From: Zingiber officinale
Taxonomy: Eukaryota; Streptophyta; Magnoliopsida; Zingiberales; Zingiberaceae
DNA length: 64,000 nt
Reading direction: 5' to 3'
NCBI RefSeq assembly: GCF_018446385.1
Contig: NC_055991.1
Span: 97,323,712 to 97,387,711, forward strand
The position numbers and the translations under genes are program-made. Positions within the stretch are counted from its first letter, which is position 1; each line of letters opens with the position of its first letter. Positions 33,577 through 44,990 of the stretch are shown here, one piece after another. The notes beneath the pieces were generated by a model. It did no database searches. It had not been told where the DNA came from and was given only the letters and a program-made list of their open reading frames with translations.

Positions 33577-34140
33577 TAAGCTATTTATTAAAAGATGTTG
33601 AATGTCACTACACCTATCTCGAGAAGTTAGCGTGCAGGTTGGTCTTAGCTGCTTGGAGGTTACGTCCTTATTTTTTTCTCATCCTATCATTATATTAACT
33701 AACAGCACATTAGGTCGAGTTCTCCTCAACCCTGAGACATCCAGATGGCTAATTAAATGGACAATAGAATTAAGTGAATTTGATATATAGTGCTAGCCTA
33801 AATCGGCCATTAAAGTGCAAGCCTTAGCCGATTTTGTGATGGAAATACATAGCCTCGAGCTAGAGGAAACTTGGAGAGTCTATGTGGATGGATTATCCAC
33901 TCGACAGGGTAGTAGAGTGGGGATACTCTTGATATCACCACGTAAAGATAGGATGCAGCTATCCATTTGGCTAAACTATCGAGCCACCAATAATGAGGCA
34001 AAGTATGAAGCTCTGATTGTCGATCTGCAGGCAGCTAAGCATGTGGGAGTGACCCAAATTTTTATCTACTCTAATTCACAACTTGCGGCCTAACATCTCT
34101 TAGGCAACTTCGAAATAAATAATGCGAGGTTGAAATTATA
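33577..34140 (+). pseudogene. RNase H of gypsy E
   Basis: 33815-34093 is open and reads as a plant gypsy RNase H domain (VYVDGLSTRQGSRVGILLIS, ATNNEAKYEALI, YSNSQLAA). The catalytic residues D (VYVDG) and E (NNEAKYEAL) are kept. The linker before it carries the end of RT. A stop follows QLAA. Confidence 0.85.
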
Positions 34141-35278
34141 TACTAAGGCATTTAACTGGCTAAACACAAGATTCCAAGAGGTAACATTGCATAAGATTCC
34201 TTAGGCGGACAATCAGTACCCAGACGAGCTGGCCAAGCTAGCTAGTTCTTTAAGCCAGGTGGCATTGGACAAGCCAATTAAGCATGTATTATTAGTATCT
34301 TACATTGAAAGACTTGCTGAAGTAGAAGCGCAAAGTGATTGAAGGACACACTTGATAGAATTCCTCCGATCGGGAAATACGCCCGCAAATCGGGAACAAG
34401 CTCAGTTGATGAAAAGTGAGTCGGTCGATTCACACTTATAGGGGATCATTTATACAAGAGAGTCTTTTCTAGGCCATTGCTTAAATGCGTCGAATCAGAA
34501 GACGTCCAATATATTTTGTAAGAAGTACACCAAGGTTTCTGTGGTAGTCATCCAAGCGGTCATTCACTAGCCTGGAAGATCTTGTTAGCTAGATATTTTT
34601 GGTCGACCCTACAAGCAGATGCGACTTGGACAGTGGCTACTTGCTTATCATGTCAAAGACACTGAAACATATCGCACCGACCTATTGAAGAACTGAAAAC
34701 ATCAATTGTCTCTTACCCGTTTGACCAGTGGGGCATGAATATTGTGAGATTTTTTCCCATGGTAACTAGTCAAAGAAAAGTCCTCCTCGTTGTCATGGAT
34801 TACTTCTCCAAGTAGGTGAAAGCCCAGCCGCTCGCTAAGATAACCAAGCAAATAATTATCAAGTTTTTATAGCAAAATATTGTGTGTCGGTTCAGTGTTC
34901 CTCGCAATCTCATTTCTGATAATTGAAGGTAATTTCAAAGACATAGGCTTAAAGAATGGTGTGTCAGCTATGACATTCTGTAGACCTTCAATTTAGTGGC
35001 CTATTCCTAGAGCAATGGCTAAGTCGAGGTCACCAACAGAGAGATTATCAGAGGACTTAGAACCCGACTCGACCACCTTGGAGGAAGTTAGGTTGACGAA
35101 CTGCCGAGTGTGCTATGGGTGTATCGCACCACACCCCAAGAAGCCACCGACATAACCTCATTCCACTTGGTGTATGAAGAAGAAGCAGTAGTGCCGGTGG
35201 AAATAGGCATTGAATCCGATTAGAGATAGCTGCATGACAAAGAAAATTTTGAGCAGCGGCTTATGGGGATGGACTTAG
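34141..35278 (+). pseudogene. Integrase of gypsy E, N-terminal and core parts
   Basis: Zinc-finger and core landmarks with several stops: HSLAWKILLARYFW and CLSCQRH (~34565-34665), DQWGMNIV (~34725), LVVMDYFSK (~34785), VPRNLISDN (~34895). The region is cut by solo LTR I at 35278, with CTTAG (35274-35278) as TSD. Confidence 0.82.
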
Positions 35279-36419
35279 TGTTGGAACAATCTGGGTACCC
35301 TAGGTTTTGATGTTTGGGCAAAGGATTAAGTTAAATTTATTGTTGTATTTAATATGCATTGTGAGTATGCAGGATACAGGTACAACAAGGAAAGTCCAAG
35401 GGTGATCTTGACAAAGGAAAAGTCTAAGGATGAGTCTTGGCGGTGTAAGTCCAAACATGTAGTCTTGGCAACATAAGTCTAAGTGTGACTTGACAATTGA
35501 TGAAGTCCCGGAGGCACGACCTCTTGGCAAAGGATGACCCGACAACAATAACAAGGCCGATGGAAGCTCCAGAAGGCAAGACGTGAAGGATGGGGAGGTA
35601 TCCGAGGGACACAAGGTTGATGGAGGAGGCTAAAGGCTAGGTCTAGATTGGTCGGGCGAGGACGAGTGCTGAGTGATTGTACTCGGGGGTTAAATCCAAG
35701 GATTAGGGGGTTACTGTAGTGTTTCTGTAACAGTACTGTTGTGTTATTGCAGTAATAATGTAGCAGTATTGTAGCGTTATTGTAGCAGTACTATAGCAGT
35801 CGACTAGTGTTTTCATCAGTCGACTGGTGCGATCGACTAGGAGTGAACAGAATATTTCTGTTCGTTCAGTTAGTGTGGAGTAGTCGATTGATGGAAGTAT
35901 CAGTTGACTGGTATCAAGCCGTTGGGTTGTAACGGTCGAATCTCCACAGAGGGTAGTTAACTGATGATTTTGGCAGTCGACTGGTAGGCGAAGTTTTTCA
36001 ACTCGTGGCATATATAACCAAGCATTGGAAGTTTAGTTACGGTTGATGAAATAGACTTGGTTAAAGCCTATTAAAGTCTTCCAAGCCCACATGTGATCGG
36101 TGTGCTTGTATTCAAATGTTTGTGGCGAGATTTATCCACCAACAAGGAGCTTGAGCTTGCAGGAGGTTTTCAGGGGAGTCATCCACTGATGGATCGGGAT
36201 CGTCCACCTTATGGATAACCATGGAGTAGGAGTAAGTGATCTCCAAACCACGTTATATAAACGTGTTAGAGGTTTGGTTGTCTTGGTTATTACCTCTAGG
36301 TTTAGCATTCTATTTGTTAGATTTGTTTTTGTATTTCCGCTGTGCACTAACATTATAGGAAGCGATCGATTTGGGTGAGACGCTATTCACCCCCTCTAGT
36401 GGACATCAAGGTCCCAACA
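35279..36419 (+). repeat. Solo LTR I (1.14 kb)
   Basis: TGTTGGAACA ... GGTCCCAACA, TSD CTTAG (35274-35278, 36420-36424). U3 shows CAGTCGACTGG-type words (35795-35985) and a short tandem GTAGCAGTATTGTAGC-like run (35705-35790). U5 has GGAGTAGGAGT (36222-36233) and TATTCACCCCC. No internal domain remains. Confidence 0.92.
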
Positions 36420-36424
36420 CTTAG

Positions 36425-36783
36425 TAGAAGAAATTAGAGATAAAGCAACCGCTCGGCCAATAGCGTACAGAATTAAGTGAAATTACAATCGGAGAGTTAT
36501 TCTAAGATCTTTCCAGGTCGATGACTTAATATGGAAGAGAATTAAACCGGTGGATGATGTCAACAAGTTAGAGGCTCCATTGGGGCAGACCATATAAAGT
36601 GATACAGAAGCTCAGTTCAGGACCTTATTATTTGTAGAATGAAAGTGGAAGAAACCTGGATTGCCCATAGAGCGCACACCATCTGTAGCTCTATCGAGTC
36701 AGAAAGTAAGTTTACGCTAAATTTATGTAAATTATAAAAATATTTATTTTATGAAAGAAGGAATGTTTAAGTAAAAAATAATT
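36425..36783 (+). pseudogene. C-terminal integrase remnant of gypsy E
   Basis: Continues the integrase frame after LTR I: RDKATARPIAYRIK, then VILRSFQVDDLIWKRIKPV and KLEAPLGQT, with stops. The pattern L.WKR is typical of the end of Tat pol. The last part is untranslated. Confidence 0.7.
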
Positions 36784-37432
36784 AAGTGTCCTAAACTCTC
36801 GCGTCGTTATGCCGAGTTATAAGCGAGCTTAGCTCTCGTGCCAAGTGTCTCAGACTCTTGCGCTGTTCGACTTAGTTACAAGCAAGCTTAGCTCTGGCCC
36901 CAAGTGTCCCAGACTCTTGCGCCGTTCGACCAAGTTATAAGTGAGCTTAGCTCTCGCACCAAGTGTCCCAGAGTCTCACGCTGTTCAACCGAGTTATAAG
37001 TGAGCTTAGCTCTCATGTTAAGTGTCCCAGACTCTCACGTCGTTTGGCTAATTTATAAGTGAACTTAGCTCTTTCACAAAGTGTCCCAGACTCTCACACC
37101 GTTCGGGCAAGTTATAAGTGAGCATGCTCTCATGCCTAAGTGTTCCAAACTAATGTGTCATTCGGCCAAGTTATAAGCGAGCTTAGCTCTCGAGACAAGT
37201 GTCCCAGACTCTCGCGTCGTTCGGCCGTGTTATAAGAGAGCTTAGCTCTCACGCCAAGTGTCTCAAACTCTCATGCCATTTAGCCGAGTTATAAGCAAGC
37301 TTAGCTCTCATGCCAAGTGTCCCAGACTCTTGCACCCTTTGGCTGAATTATAAGCCAACTTAGCTCTAGCGCCAAGTGTCCCAGACTCTTGTGCTATTCG
37401 GACGAGTTATAAGTGAACATGCTATCATGCTT
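36784..37432. repeat. Minisatellite: 11 tandem units of exactly 59 bp
   Basis: Unit starts AAGTGTC at 36784, 36843, 36902, 36961, 37020, 37079, 37138, 37197, 37256, 37315 and 37374; the next start would be 37433. Units differ by many substitutions but show no net length change. Common words are CCAGACTCT, GTTATAAG and GAGCTTAGCTCTC. A decayed further unit may lie at ~37500-37560. It sits in the non-coding region between pol and antisense ORF of E, where Tat elements are known to carry tandem repeats. Confidence 0.95.
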
Positions 37433-37799
37433 AAGTGAGTCGATTGTCCATCTCATAAAAAGCCTATTCAATGACCAAGTCTTAGGGAGTCAAGCTGAGT
37501 AGATGAGTTACAAGTAAACTTGTTCTCGCTGTTAAGTGTGGAAACTCTCCTAGAAACCAAAAGACTGCTACGGTAGAAGCTCTTTATAGTATTGCTTGAG
37601 TAGATCGAGAAAGCTAAGTCTCAGAGACGAAAAGAAGTAAACTATAAATTAGTGCATCCACGGATTGAGAGCTCTAAAATGTAGAATGTGTCGCATCAAA
37701 CTTAGAAGATTTTTACAGAGTTACTTGACTGCTGCAAGAAACTATTAATAAACTTAATGAAACACTACGCAAGGTTTGCAATCACATCATCTGGGAGCA

Positions 37800-39140
37800 C
37801 CTCCAAAATCTTCTACCTTTTGATAAAGGTTGGAGGAACCTCAACGGAGAGACAACCACCCTCCTTTAGCTGTTTGGTTGTTCCATCAATACCATAGCCA
37901 AATAGCTTGATGGTTCAGTCAGTCAGTAGCTGATTAAAATCCCTTGAGCAGAGATACTCCACCCTGTGGGCTTCCAGCCAGCTAGGCTCCTCCTCCTTGA
38001 ATTTAGCAACTTCGGCCCTTAATGCTTGCAGTTCAGTGTCTTTTAGGTCAATTATCCTTCATCGCTTGCCGAGCAAGAGTTCGTGGCTCGCCTGCTCTGT
38101 AGTACGACCAACTTGCTCCATGGCCAGAGTTGCCTTGGTCTCCTCCAATTTCTTTGCTAAGACCCGAGCCTCCTTGTTCTTAATGTTCAAGTCTTCGATG
38201 ACCCTGACCTTCTAGGTGTTTGCCGAGTTGATCTTTGCTTTAAAATTATGGGCTTGTTTCCTTAGCTTCTCCAGCTCGATGAGTTGATCATGGTTTTTTT
38301 TTCTTCTCCACGATCAATGCCCGCTCGGGACTAAGGAGCTGGTCGGACTGCTTCTCCAAGTCCTCCTTCAATTGGGCAGCCTCTGCAGTTAAGCGTTCGA
38401 TCAAGGACTGGGAAGTGCCCACATCCCCGATTGGGGTTTGCGCCTGCTTGAGCTCATGGTCTAATTGGGTTAGCCTTTGGTAGATAGCAATGTTTTCCAC
38501 CCAAAACTGGTACATAAAGACATTGATTAGGCCGAGCTGAGTAGAAAATATAATTATTTAAAATATTACACGAACTTACGCCCACAGAATTTTGGTTGAA
38601 TCGATTGGCCAACTCATCAGGGGGAATGGTCATCACCCTGGCTCTGGCTTCCGCCCAGGTCTGGGCCAAGGGACCATGAATCCTTATCTTATGCTCAAGG
38701 GCGTGTGACTTCTCTGATTGGGGTAACGCCACTCGTCAGTTGACAATGTAAGGATGGCTATTATATACTTGTGTGAACTGAAGCCGATTGGATTTGAGTT
38801 GACCTTGCCCTTAGATTTTGACATTAGAGTAGAGTGGATGGTGGAGAAAGGGGTCGTAGGGCCAGCTGACATAGGCAGAAGATAAGATAGAGGTTGTATG
38901 ACGATTGCATCGAATGGCAGCTCGGAGAGGGAAGGCGTCCGGTCGAAGGATGGGGGAGTTGGTCCACTAGTTGCTCTCTCGGGGGCGGCAGAAGTGGAGC
39001 TCTCTCCCTGCTCAGATGGTGGTCATTGTGTAGACATGGCGGTAGAGGTTTGGGGGACAGAAGTTGCCAAGCGGACAACAGCTTTCGTTCGGAGTCTTTT
39101 GCAGTGTTGGCGCTGAACCAAGGGCTCGGCAAAGGTCGTT
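37800..39140 (-). pseudogene. Antisense ORF remnant of gypsy E, C-terminal part
   Basis: Minus-strand protein-like stretches in shifting frames: an SKSKGKVN segment (~38815), a RIHGPLAQTWAEARARVMTI segment (~38640), then a coiled coil LTQLDHELKQAQ ... LTAEAAQLKEDLEKQSDQL (38310-38480) and more Lys/Glu-rich sequence to ~37990. Position (between pol and 3' LTR) and strand match the antisense extra ORF (putative gypsy-type transposon domain) of Tat elements. Function unknown. Frameshifts and stops make it a pseudogene. Confidence 0.55.
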
Positions 39141-39712
39141 GACTCTAAAGGCACCGCTATGGGCACCAAGGAAGGCCGCTCAGGAGGTAGCTCTCTAATG
39201 TTGGTAGCAGTGTCACTCCCTGCTACTCTGCTCGCTTCTCCTTCACCAGTCTATGCTTCCGAGGTCCCGACCGGCAATAGTCCATAGCTCTCCAACTTAG
39301 CAACTCCACAAGCTTTTGGCTCTCCATCAGTTAACTTAGTGGAGTCATTGAGTAAAGTCTTAAATATCACTTTAGCTACTAAAGAAAAGAAAAAATTAGT
39401 TAGATCCAAAAACAGGGGAAGGAAAAGTTGCACACCAAAAGTGCAGGGCAGTTGGGTGCGAACAAGACTAAGCCCGAACATATACAAACACCTTCCAGCA
39501 GCAGCTTGTGTATGTTATATTTTAGGCCAGTTAGCTGCACCGCTGCTTGGAGGTAGGTCGTCTCCCACTGATATCTTCCCAACTAGAGGGAGTTGGGTAG
39601 CTGCATTTGTCAGCGGTCGGGAAGGCAGTCCGGCCAGAAAGTTGGATGTAGAAATATTGGGGTTTCTCGCCCTTGTTGGAGAAGGGCATCTTATCAAAAT
39701 ACACGATGTTGA

Positions 39713-40381
39713 TGTTGGATCGAAAAGAATTTAGATATCTCCACAATAGCATGATATTGTCCACTTTGGGCCTAGACCCTCATGGCTTTGCTCTTGGGCT
39801 CTCCCCAAAAGGCCTCATGCCAATGGAGATATCTTTTTCTCTTATAAACCCATGATCTATTCCATGTGTTTCCAATATGGGACTATGTTTGCAACCTTGC
39901 AACCCCAACAATCCCCCCCTCAAACAAAGGACCATAGGCTTCCCACGTCCGATCCTCGACCCACCAGGTCTTCCTGCCCCTCGGTCCACCCGACCTACTA
40001 GGACTTCCTTGCCTAGTCGCAACTAGGACTTCCTGCCTGGTGTCTGGTCCTCTTGATCCGAATATAGGATCCCCCACTTTCTTTGTTCGAGGTCAATATT
40101 GTACCCACATGACTCAATCAGACCATAGCTCTTGTACACAGTCGGCGATTAAACCTTCTGGTAGTCCGGGCTCTGATACCAATTGTTGGATCGAAAAGAA
40201 TTTAGATATCTCCACAATAGCATGATATTGTCCACTTTGGGCCTAGACCCTCAAGGCTTTGCTCTTGGGCTCTCCCCAAAAGGTCTCATGCCAATGGAGA
40301 TATCTTTTTCTCTTATAAACCCATGATCTATTCCATGTGTTTCCAATATGGGACTATGTTTGCAACCTTGCAACTCCAATA
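39713..40381 (-). mobile_element. TRIM retrotransposon copy 1
   Basis: 669-bp terminal-repeat retrotransposon in miniature with TSD GTTGA (39708-39712, 40382-40386). LTRs of 198 bp (39713-39910 and 40184-40381) flank an internal domain of ~270 bp. On the minus strand a TGGTATCAGAGC primer site (40170-40181) follows the right LTR and a G-rich polypurine tract (39911-39922) precedes the left LTR. No coding capacity. The LTR resembles SMART-type plant TRIMs rather than Cassandra, because no 5S rRNA-like segment is seen. Confidence 0.95.
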
Positions 40382-41180
40382 GTTGACCTGAGCTTGGAAG
40401 AGGAAGACGCTCGATTCGGATTTCTTAGGGTAATAAAAATAGTGAAAAATACAAAAATTAAGAGGAACCCTATACAAATAGAATAATATTATCACTTTGC
40501 ACAGTAGCCTAAAGGAGTTGGGTACTAGTTGATGTAGCGAAATGTGAAAGTATCTACAAACTTCGGAGAAAAATGGGTGGATTGGGAAACGGAGGCCAAC
40601 ATAAAGTTGGTCCTTAAGAAAGTTAGGAAACCCTCAGGAGTGGTGTGGGGACGGTCATAGGCAGAAGAAATGACAAGTTTATGGTCGAAGGAAATATGAT
40701 ATATGAGGTTTATCTAATCAATCTCGTTGCCATTGAAGTCCGACAAGGTGAAGGTGTACCATAGGCCTAGTATGGCAACAAGCAGAGAAAGAGAGCGCGC
40801 TATACGGAGGAGAAGACGAAAGATGAAAATCGAAAATTGAAAGTGGAAAGGAGAAGGAACTTACTGGACATGAATCACCGACGATGAGAAACAAAGAGCA
40901 AAGGAACAAACGAAAATGAAGACGAAGGCAACACAGAACGAGGAGAAACGAAGTCCTTACAAAATCTGTCGTCGATTATTTAGAGTCATCCAATCAAGGG
41001 TTTAGTAAAACGAGACTTAATGTGGGCTATCAAAATTTAAAAAATAGCTATCGCATCGAATCCCAATAGTCGTTTGTCACATCGAACATTAGGCGGTACG
41101 AAAGTGTGACACATGGCAGTCAATCATAAGTGGCATTAATAAGGAATGGAAATGATCAACAGGCGCATGATGAAAAAGTA
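40382..41180 (-). pseudogene. Antisense ORF remnant of gypsy E, N-terminal part
   Basis: On the minus strand, broken frames give TPEGFLTFLRTNFMLASVSQ (~40640-40585), a PTPLGYC/NSFRLLCK stretch (~40500) and an FHYFYYPKKSE stretch (~40440). These resemble the N-terminal part of the antisense ORF protein of Tat gypsy elements. TRIM copy 1 splits it from the C-terminal part. 40760-41180 holds nothing else recognisable. Confidence 0.5.
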
Positions 41181-41837
41181 TGTAGGATCGAAAAGAATTT
41201 AGATATCTCCACAATTGTATGATATTGTCCACTTTGGGCCTAAGCCTCATTGTTTTGCTCTTGGGCTCTACTCAAAAGGTCTCATTCTAATGGAGATATC
41301 TTTTCTCTTATAAACTCATGATCTTTTCCATGTGTTTTCAACGTGGGACTATGCTTGCAACCTTACAACCCCAACAATTCCCCCCTCAAACAAAGGACCA
41401 TAGACTTTCCACGTCTGATCCTTGACCCACCAGATCTTCCTGCCCCTCGATCCACCCGACCTGCTAGGATTTCCTTGCCTAGCCGCAACTAGGACTTCTT
41501 ACTTGGTGTCTAGTTCTCTTGATCCAAACATAGGAGCTCCCACTTTCTTTGCTCGAGGTCAATATTGTACTCACATGGTTCAATCAGACCATAGCTCTTG
41601 TGCACAGTCGGCGGTTAAACCTTCTGCAGTCCGGGCTCTAATACAGGATCGAAAAGAATTTAGATATCTCCATAATGGTATGATATTGTCCACTTTGGGC
41701 CTAAACCCTCATGGTTTTTCTCTTGGCTCTACCTAAAAGGTCTCATTCCAATGGAAATATCTTTTCTCTTATAAACCCATGATCTTTCCTATGTGTTTTC
41801 AATGTGAGACTATGTTTGTAACCTTGCAACCCTAATA
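41181..41837 (-). mobile_element. TRIM retrotransposon copy 2
   Basis: Second copy of the family (about 657 bp), same orientation as copy 1, more diverged. Left LTR 41181-41376, right LTR ~41645-41837. The primer site reads GCTCTAATAC, and the bases between it and the right LTR, including the LTR start, are deleted. Flanks AAGTA (41176-41180) and AAGCA (41838-41842) are a probable TSD with one change. Confidence 0.88.
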
Positions 41838-42215
41838 AAGCACGCTCGACATGCTTTGCATTAATGGCAAAGGATTTGAGTGATTTCTAAAAAATCACTC
41901 AAATTCTCAGGATGACATCAGTAGTAATTAAAAGACACTATAAATATGGGAAGTAGCACAGGAAAAAGAGGAGAAAAGAGATAACAAACAACTAAGTATC
42001 ACTAACATTTGATCCGAGCGACATCAACCTCGGAGTCGCCCGACCGAGAAGAAAAGAGTTCCCTTAGGATTTGTAAATAAGAGTAATAATCGTTTAAGTT
42101 TAGCGGAAGCCCAGACAGCAAGGTGCCCGATCGAAAAGGGGAGTTGCAAAAAATGCTAAGTGTCCAGTCTGTCGGAGTTGTAGCCTCCTTCGACTAGACT
42201 TGAGGGGAAGACATG
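41838..42215 (+). other. Last internal part of gypsy E
   Basis: No gene seen. It ends in a purine-rich stretch (TTGAGGGGAAGACATG, ~42200-42215) that serves as the polypurine tract before the 3' LTR. Confidence 0.6.
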
Positions 42216-43106
42216 TGAAATAGTGATAAAGATAAGCTCTCGAAAAGCGGGTTCAAGCAACGAGGACCAGTTAATGTGGAGGTCAAAGTCAAATGGTCAA
42301 ATTCACAGAGTCGGACGGACCTAGAGACTGCTGACCATACAAGATTGGCCGAGCGAGCTCGTAGTGCCGGTCGAACATGAAGGGTCGGCTAGACCATCTA
42401 AAAAGGTCGTCCTCCGCAACTTGCAGATGAAGTTTAGAGCTAAGTACTAATTTACCCGACCCATCGTCCTTACCAATCAGATCTAAGGGCCGATCTGACA
42501 CAACGCACCTCTTTAACAACATGAAGGTCGAGTGAACAACAGATCGGTAGCTGCATTCTGCATGGCCTAGCCGAGCTGGCGATTTATCGGCTGAGAGGCT
42601 GCTGGTCGGCCTACGGCAGGACCCAGCTACATGTTATATCATACTCTTTTGGAAGTTTATGCCGAAAAAGACAGAGAATATTCCAATGGCAAATTATCCT
42701 TTGGAAGCTTCCAACCTATCAAGTCACAGAGATTGACAGGTTTGTTTAAGGAAAGGTGCCAGGGGCACTTTATGACTTGTCATTTCTTAGGAAAAGCTCT
42801 GGGAAATGTGCTAATGCTTTGAGATGCGTACATAATGCAACAGTAACACTATATATAAAAGGGGGTCTCCATCTATAAGCAGAAGTATGCGATGCTTCTT
42901 TTTTGCACACGCCTTTTGCTACAGTTCACAACTTCATTTTTTAAAATTGAGTACTAACTTGAGCATCGGTGGGTTAATTGCTAGGGACTCCTTCCCTGAT
43001 CCGGTACTAACACTCCTAGTGTTGCACGACAACGCATAGTCTTCATTGAGTCAGCAGTAAAGCCATATGTCTAGCTCATCGCCTTCACCGATTTCGAACA
43101 AGATCA
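42216..43106 (+). repeat. 3' LTR of gypsy E
   Basis: Aligns with 21963-22855. It keeps a TATA box (TATATAAAAGG, ~42852) followed by the R region. It ends AACAAGATCA, then the probable TSD CTCAC. Confidence 0.85.
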
Positions 43107-44150
43107 CTCACCTATTCTAGATTTTCAAATATGCTAACCTTATGATTGTGTGAAATGATTTTCTGAAATTTTATTTATTAAGATTCTTCATTTGATTTTT
43201 GATTGAATTCATCAATTAATTTTTGAATTAAAATGTTAATTAATTTTGGGTTACTCAATTTGTTAAGATTAAATTCAAAATTGATTTCAAATTAAAATTT
43301 AAAATTAATTATGAATTAATTTAAGTTAAACTTAATTAATTAGATCAAGATAAAATTAAACTTAATTTTGGATTAATTAAGTTAAAAGTAATTTTGGATT
43401 AAATTTATTAATTGAGTTTAAGTTAATTTTGGGTTAAATTAGATTTGTTGAAATTATTAAGTTCATTTAACTTGGATTAATTTCGTATTAAATTAAATAA
43501 TTTCTGAATTAATTAAGTTGATTAAGTTGAGAATTAGATTTTGATTAATTTGAATTTTGGATTAATTAGATTTATAAAGTTAAATTGATTAGATTAAGAT
43601 TAATTAAGTTAACATTGTTAATTAATTTTGAATTAAATAAGAATTAATGGTTTAGTTATTGTTCAAAATAAATAAATAAATAGTGTTTATTGAATTATTT
43701 AGTTCCTGATTTATTTTGGATTAATTTAATTTATATTGAATTTAAGATTAATTAATTTAGAATTATTAAGGTTAATTATTAAAGTTAATTAATTAATTTT
43801 GGATTAATTTAAAATTAATTAAGTTAATTTTTTTAAATTAATTAATTTAATTACTTTGGTTAAGTTAAACTTAATTAATTTCAAATTAATTTAGGATTAG
43901 TAATTAATTATGAATTTATTAATTAAGAATAATTGATTCATTAACTTATATTAGATTAATTGATTAAGTTAATTAATTAAATTTAACTTTAATTGTTAAT
44001 TTTACATTTAAATAATTTGTTTAATTAAGGGTTAACTGATTAAATTGAATTAAGTTAGTTTAGTTGATTTTATTAGATTTTAAATTAATTAGGATTAATA
44101 TAAACTTAATGGATCAGTTTGCATAGTTAATAATTAATTGAGTATAGACA
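43107..44150. other. AT-rich degenerate TTAATTAA/AAGTTAAATT region
   Basis: About 1 kb almost wholly of short words such as TTAATTAATT, AAGTTAA and TTTTGGATTAA. No ORF. It lies in the internal region of G, resumes after the hAT remnant (~44995-45420), and looks like an eroded simple or short tandem repeat. Confidence 0.6.
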
Positions 44151-44990
44151 TAGTCGTACCTGTGTTCGACGGGGCCTGAAGTGCATATTAAAAAGTGACT
44201 CTTTTACTACGATAACTAATAATAAAATTTAATTTACAAATAACATATATACTAAATATATAAATAAACTAAAAATAAATATATTACATCAATAAAAAGT
44301 TAATAAATATTTAAAATAATTATATAAACACTACTCGTCTAGATGTTTTAAAGATAAAAAAATTTATTAAATCTGTATAATTTAATTGTCGAACACTTTC
44401 TTCCTCAATCGATAATATTGATAGTCCATTTAGTGTATCCTGTAATACTGAGAGCAATGCAGTGGCCGTAAACAGTAGTAAGACGATAAGCAGTGACCGC
44501 CATGCAATTACGTTACAGTTGCCACAAGCGACTGAGATAGCGTGTGACAACCCCGTGCTACGCAATTATGTCACACGAGCAAAGAACAACCATCAGCTCG
44601 CGTCGAGTGAGATAACCACTGCGAGAATCAATGCGATTAGGTCACACAAATGATCATTGTTGCACAATTAGGTTACAATTAGTGTCACGTGTTGCAAGAC
44701 GAAGAAGATGGTCGAAGAAGAAGATTATGATTACCTCTTATTCGGTAGATCCGTGCCTTGGTAGAAAGAATGTTGTAGAAAAAATCGCATGCAAAGAAGA
44801 GCAACACCGGAGAAGAAATTACATGCAAAGAAAAGTCATACGACGGTGTATGCCTCGGAGCCATGAGAATAGGTTTAACGGCCATTTAAGATCCATGTCT
44901 CTCATTTTTTTTTAGTATAATTAAAAAAAATGGGTCCTTCATTGAGCTGGGCCCTGAGGCGGTTGCCTCTATGGTCTTATGGAAGTTACG
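44151..44990 (-). mobile_element. Deleted hAT-like DNA transposon remnant
   Basis: 44320-44565 on the minus strand reads LNGLSILSIEEESVRQLNYT then DLINFF and RR. This matches the C-terminal end of hAT transposases of the zinc-finger MYM type 1-like group (family pattern LSIE..I...DYE.LI..FA..KARR). Left end GGGGCCTGAAGTGC and right end GGGCCCTGAGGCGG resemble the subterminal words of these elements. The rest of the transposase is missing. It interrupts the AT-rich region; exact ends and TSD were not resolved. Confidence 0.55.

Larger units (their letters stand above)
21963..43106 (+). mobile_element. Tat-like Ty3/gypsy retrotransposon E, heavily nested and decayed
   Basis: Plus-strand gypsy element spanning 21.1 kb; removing inserts D, F and I leaves about 12.5 kb, and removing the two TRIMs about 11.2 kb. 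5' LTR 21963-22855, primer site at ~22858, gag (22897-23307 and 27104-27720), protease, RT, RNase H, integrase, a 59-bp tandem array, an antisense ORF remnant and 3' LTR 42216-43106. The order RT, RNase H, integrase is that of gypsy. The antisense ORF plus tandem repeats between pol and LTR are hallmarks of the Tat lineage. The flanks CTCAT (21958-21962) and CTCAC (43107-43111) are a probable TSD with one change. Every coding part has stops. Confidence 0.85.

Noticed and set aside
36784-37432. Regular direct repeats that could suggest a CRISPR array
   Set aside because: Units are contiguous 59-mers without unique spacers, in a plant retrotransposon; it is a minisatellite.
38824-39764. Overlapping ORFs on both strands, some over 100 codons
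   Set aside because: Frames overlap one another without domains; only the antisense Tat-type relics are supported.
39713-40381. Possible Cassandra TRIM with 5S rRNA promoter
   Set aside because: No 5S rRNA-like internal promoter segment was recognisable; the LTR fits SMART-type TRIMs better.
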